Part shown: positions 4,851-7,068 of the stretch, one piece after another
Layout: the number at the start of each line of letters is the position of its first letter
Numbering within the stretch: position 1 is the stretch's first letter
Source: Bacillota bacterium
GTDB taxonomy: Bacteria > Bacillota > Clostridia > Peptostreptococcales > Anaerovoracaceae
DNA: 7,068 nt
Assembly: GCA_017619905.1 (NCBI GenBank)
Contig: JAFZRK010000048.1
Coordinates: 1-7,068, forward strand
Direction of reading: 5' to 3'
Notes under the pieces: model-generated
What the model was told of the DNA's origin: nothing
Databases searched by the model: none
The model's input: only the letters and a program-made list of their open reading frames with translations
Program-made: the position numbers and the translations under genes

Positions 4851-7068
4851 TTACAGATGCTGCTCGCTGCGCAGGTATATGTCCTCCTGGATCTGCGGCG
4901 ACAGCTGCACGTAGTACGCGGAGAAGCCGCCGACCCTTACCAGCAGATCCTTGTGTTCCTCGGGCTTTTCCCTGGCCGCCTGCAGTTCCTTGTTGTCCAC
5001 CAGATTGTACTGGATGTGGGTGCCGCCGGCGCCCAGGAATGAATTGGTGAGGTCCACCAGTTTCTCAATGTCCGCGTCCGTCTTGAACATGGACTTGGGA
5101 AACTTCTGATTGAGCACCTGGACGTAGGAGTGGTCGCCGAAGTTGGCCTTAAGCACGGAGCGCAGCACCGCAGTGGGGCCGTTCTTGTCCATGCCGTGCA
5201 TGGGCGACGCGGAGCCGTCGTACAGGGGCTCGAACGCCTTGTGGCCGTTGGGCATGGCGCCCACGCCCTTGCCTGCCGCGTAGTGCCAGGACAGGCCTTC
5301 GCGCAGGGACTTGAAGCGCATGTTGCCTTCGCCGTTGTCGTAGCTGGTTATGCTGCTGGCGGACATCTCGGAGACGCGCCTCGCGAGCATGTCAACTTCG
5401 TCCACGTCGTTGCCGAACTTGGGGACGTCCAGGCACATCTTGAGTATCTCTTCGCCGCGCGGCCCCTCGAAGTTGGAGTCCAGCGCGTCCATCAGCTCGT
5501 CCATGGTGAGCTTCCTGTCGTCGAAGACCAGCTTCTTGATGGCGTAGAGCGAGTCCGTGGCGTCTATAACGGCGCGGTCGGTTATGCCGTACTCCGCGCA
5601 GGTGGTGGGCGTCATGGCGTCGTGGCCGTAGTCCATGCAGTGCTGCAGCGACAGCGTGGAGAGCACGGGCATGCGCAGGTACTGATCCTGGGTGTCGCGG
5701 GCCATGTTGGCCATCCAAAGGGTGCGGTGCACCACGAAGCGGTGCTGTTTTGTAAACGCTTCGAACAGCTGCTCGAAGTCCGTGAACTTCCTTACGTCGC
5801 CGGTGTCCAGACCCAGCTTCTTGCCTGTGACCGCAACGCCGTTGTGCAGCGTCATGTACAGGATGGCGGCGTTGTTGAGACCTGCCGCTCCGCACTTGTA
5901 CTCAGCGCGCTGAGGCAGCGCGGGCCATACGCATCCGCGTCCGATCCAGTCGCGCGCTTCGGTAAGCGGCACGCCGTCTTCCACGAACATGCGGATTATG
6001 CCCTCTTCGTTCTCGAAGAGCGGGATGCCTCCGTTCATGATGAGGTTGGTCTGTATGGACTTCTTCATCAGCCAGCGCGGGATGTCGTGGTTCCAGCGGA
6101 TGACCACCGTGGGCGAGGACTGCTTAAGCAGGCCCACCGCGTGCAGGAAGGCGTAGGACAGCTCGTTGCTGCCTTCTTTTCCGTCCGGGGTAATGCCGCC
6201 CAGGTTCATGCTGTTGATCGCGAAGGTTATCTGGTGAGTCTCTCTGTGGGTTCCGGTGTCCACGTAGATGGTGGTGCCCCAGCGGCCGATCAGCTCCGCC
6301 AGCATGTTGACTGCCTTATCCACGGTAATGGTCCCGGTCTTGATGTCCCTTATGAAGAACGGATACAGGTACTGGTCCCCTCTGCCCCACTGCGGATGAT
6401 TGTGCATGGGGTGCTCTATGCCCTTGGAGATGCCGGTGATCGCCATGGACTGGAGCGCCTCGTGGAAGCTCCTTGCGGGGAACTCCGGAACGTGCTCGCA
6501 GGCCTCGGCTATCTCTATGAGCTGCTTCTTTCTGGCGGGATCGGTCTCTTCCTTCTCCATCCCGCGCGCCAGCGCGGCGTACCTGTGGGACAGGGTTATT
6601 ATGGCCTCGCAGACGATAATGGCGGACTTCCAGAACCAGAACTTGTTGGCGTTCTGGCCCTGGTTCTCCACGAAGTCGGTTATGTGGCCCTGGGCCTCGT
6701 CTATGAAGTAGCGCAGGCCCTTGGTTATTATCTTGTTGAAATCTATGGTGTTGGTGGAGTTTGCCCAGTTGCCGGTGTTCAGCGGCGGGTCCTTAAGGCG
6801 AGCTTCCAGAACGTCCTGCGGCCAGGTGCCCAGGAGCTCCTTCCACAGGAGGTTGCCGGCGTCCGCGACGCTCTTGCCGCCGAACTCCCTTGCTGCGTCG
6901 CGCAGTATCTCCAGGTCCTCCGGAGTAAGCTGCGACTGGCTGTTGAGCGAGAACTGCACCTTGCCTTCGTCGGACCAGATGCCGTCCAGATAATCTCCGC
7001 AGGAGTCGATGCCGGTGTAGGCGCCCACGACCGTGGGGCCCATGCGCCCGACGATGTAATCGTACGGA
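4851..7068 (-). CDS. Glycyl radical enzyme of unassigned substrate (5' end off the window)
   Basis: This is the catalytic subunit of a pyruvate formate-lyase-like glycyl radical enzyme, an oxygen-sensitive cytosolic enzyme that uses a Gly radical to form a Cys thiyl radical. About 738 residues are visible. The frame is open to the right edge (PYDYIVGR precedes the Met at 7043), so the N-terminus is missing. Counting from that Met, it shows GRGDQYLYPFF near 240, the active-site motif GRGCVWP with Cys371 (5931-5933), DKNGPTAVLRS near 619-629, HIQYN at 676-680 and the radical loop RVGGFSAYYVQL with Gly706 (4926-4928). The Cys-Gly distance of 335 is close to glycerol dehydratase, CutC, isethionate lyase and benzylsuccinate synthase, and shorter than in 4-hydroxyphenylacetate decarboxylase. 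The second residue after Cys is Trp373, where those eliminases and decarboxylases carry a catalytic Glu. The Cys is single, not the Cys-Cys of true pyruvate formate-lyase. No activating radical SAM enzyme is in the window. It is the first visible gene of the operon. GRE family is certain; the reaction is unknown. Confidence 0.95.
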   Translation of the reverse strand, partial: PYDYIVGRMGPTVVGAYTGIDSCGDYLDGIWSDEGKVQFSLNSQSQLTPEDLEILRDAAREFGGKSVADAGNLLWKELLGTWPQDVLEARLKDPPLNTGNWANSTNTIDFNKIITKGLRYFIDEAQGHITDFVENQGQNANKFWFWKSAIIVCEAIITLSHRYAALARGMEKEETDPARKKQLIEIAEACEHVPEFPARSFHEALQSMAITGISKGIEHPMHNHPQWGRGDQYLYPFFIRDIKTGTITVDKAVNMLAELIGRWGTTIYVDTGTHRETHQITFAINSMNLGGITPDGKEGSNELSYAFLHAVGLLKQSSPTVVIRWNHDIPRWLMKKSIQTNLIMNGGIPLFENEEGIIRMFVEDGVPLTEARDWIGRGCVWPALPQRAEYKCGAAGLNNAAILYMTLHNGVAVTGKKLGLDTGDVRKFTDFEQLFEAFTKQHRFVVHRTLWMANMARDTQDQYLRMPVLSTLSLQHCMDYGHDAMTPTTCAEYGITDRAVIDATDSLYAIKKLVFDDRKLTMDELMDALDSNFEGPRGEEILKMCLDVPKFGNDVDEVDMLARRVSEMSASSITSYDNGEGNMRFKSLREGLSWHYAAGKGVGAMPNGHKAFEPLYDGSASPMHGMDKNGPTAVLRSVLKANFGDHSYVQVLNQKFPKSMFKTDADIEKLVDLTNSFLGAGGTHIQYNLVDNKELQAAREKPEEHKDLLVRVGGFSAYYVQLSPQIQEDIYLRSEQHL

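Noticed and set aside
4851..7043. Taking the Met at 7043 as the true start of the glycyl radical enzyme
   Set aside because: The frame stays open to the window edge and the residues before it (PYDYIVGR) match the conserved region preceding the GRE core. The gene therefore begins outside the window.
4851..7068. Naming the GRE pyruvate formate-lyase, choline TMA-lyase or glycerol dehydratase
   Set aside because: It lacks the Cys-Cys of pyruvate formate-lyase and the Cys-Val-Glu of the eliminases, and its neighbours do not fit those pathways.
1..7068. CRISPR arrays, tRNA or rRNA genes, insertion sequences and riboswitches
   Set aside because: No regularly spaced repeats, no transposase-like frames, no tRNA-like segment, and intergenic space too short for a riboswitch except at 361-627, which is explained by the terminator and promoter.

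Overview
The window is 7,068 bases of compact bacterial DNA with every recognisable gene on the minus strand. It reads right to left as: a glycyl radical enzyme (GRE; N-terminus off the right edge), two different MmgE/PrpD-family proteins, a MatC/SLC13-like carboxylate permease, an intrinsic terminator, then a separately promoted NADP-type glutamate dehydrogenase gene (C-terminus off the left edge). An oxygen-sensitive GRE implies an anaerobe. Strong AGGAGG-type ribosome binding sites and a sigma70-like promoter (TTGACG, 17 bp, TAAAAT) point to a bacterium. The moderately high GC mixed with ATA and AGG codons would fit a gut- or sludge-type anaerobe such as Synergistota or a Firmicute. This taxonomic guess is weak because no phylogenetic marker is present.

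Region by region: 1-360 is the first 120 codons of gdhA. 361-627 holds the gdhA ribosome binding site and promoter, and the terminator of the upstream operon. 628-1932 is the permease. 1951-3327 and 3414-4805 are the two MmgE/PrpD paralogues. 4851-7068 is the GRE, carrying the active-site Cys and the C-terminal glycyl-radical loop. Gaps inside the cluster are 18, 86 and 45 bases with no terminator, so these four genes are probably one operon. The 86-base gap contains a perfect TATAAT that could be a secondary promoter.

The cluster looks like a self-contained catabolic module: uptake of a di- or tricarboxylate, conversion by MmgE/PrpD-type enzymes (a family of hydro-lyases, decarboxylases and epimerases acting on polycarboxylates), and a radical step by the GRE. 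I could not match this gene set to a pathway I know. The GRE has Gly-Cys-Val-Trp-Pro where the well-studied eliminases and decarboxylases have Gly-Cys-Val-Glu, so the usual catalytic Glu is missing. Both MmgE/PrpD proteins lack a His and a Lys that are normally conserved in the family active site. Three enzymes in one operon, all departing from canonical catalytic residues, make this the part worth pursuing. The substrate is unknown. A reaction making or breaking a substituted succinate or tricarboxylate is my working hypothesis only.
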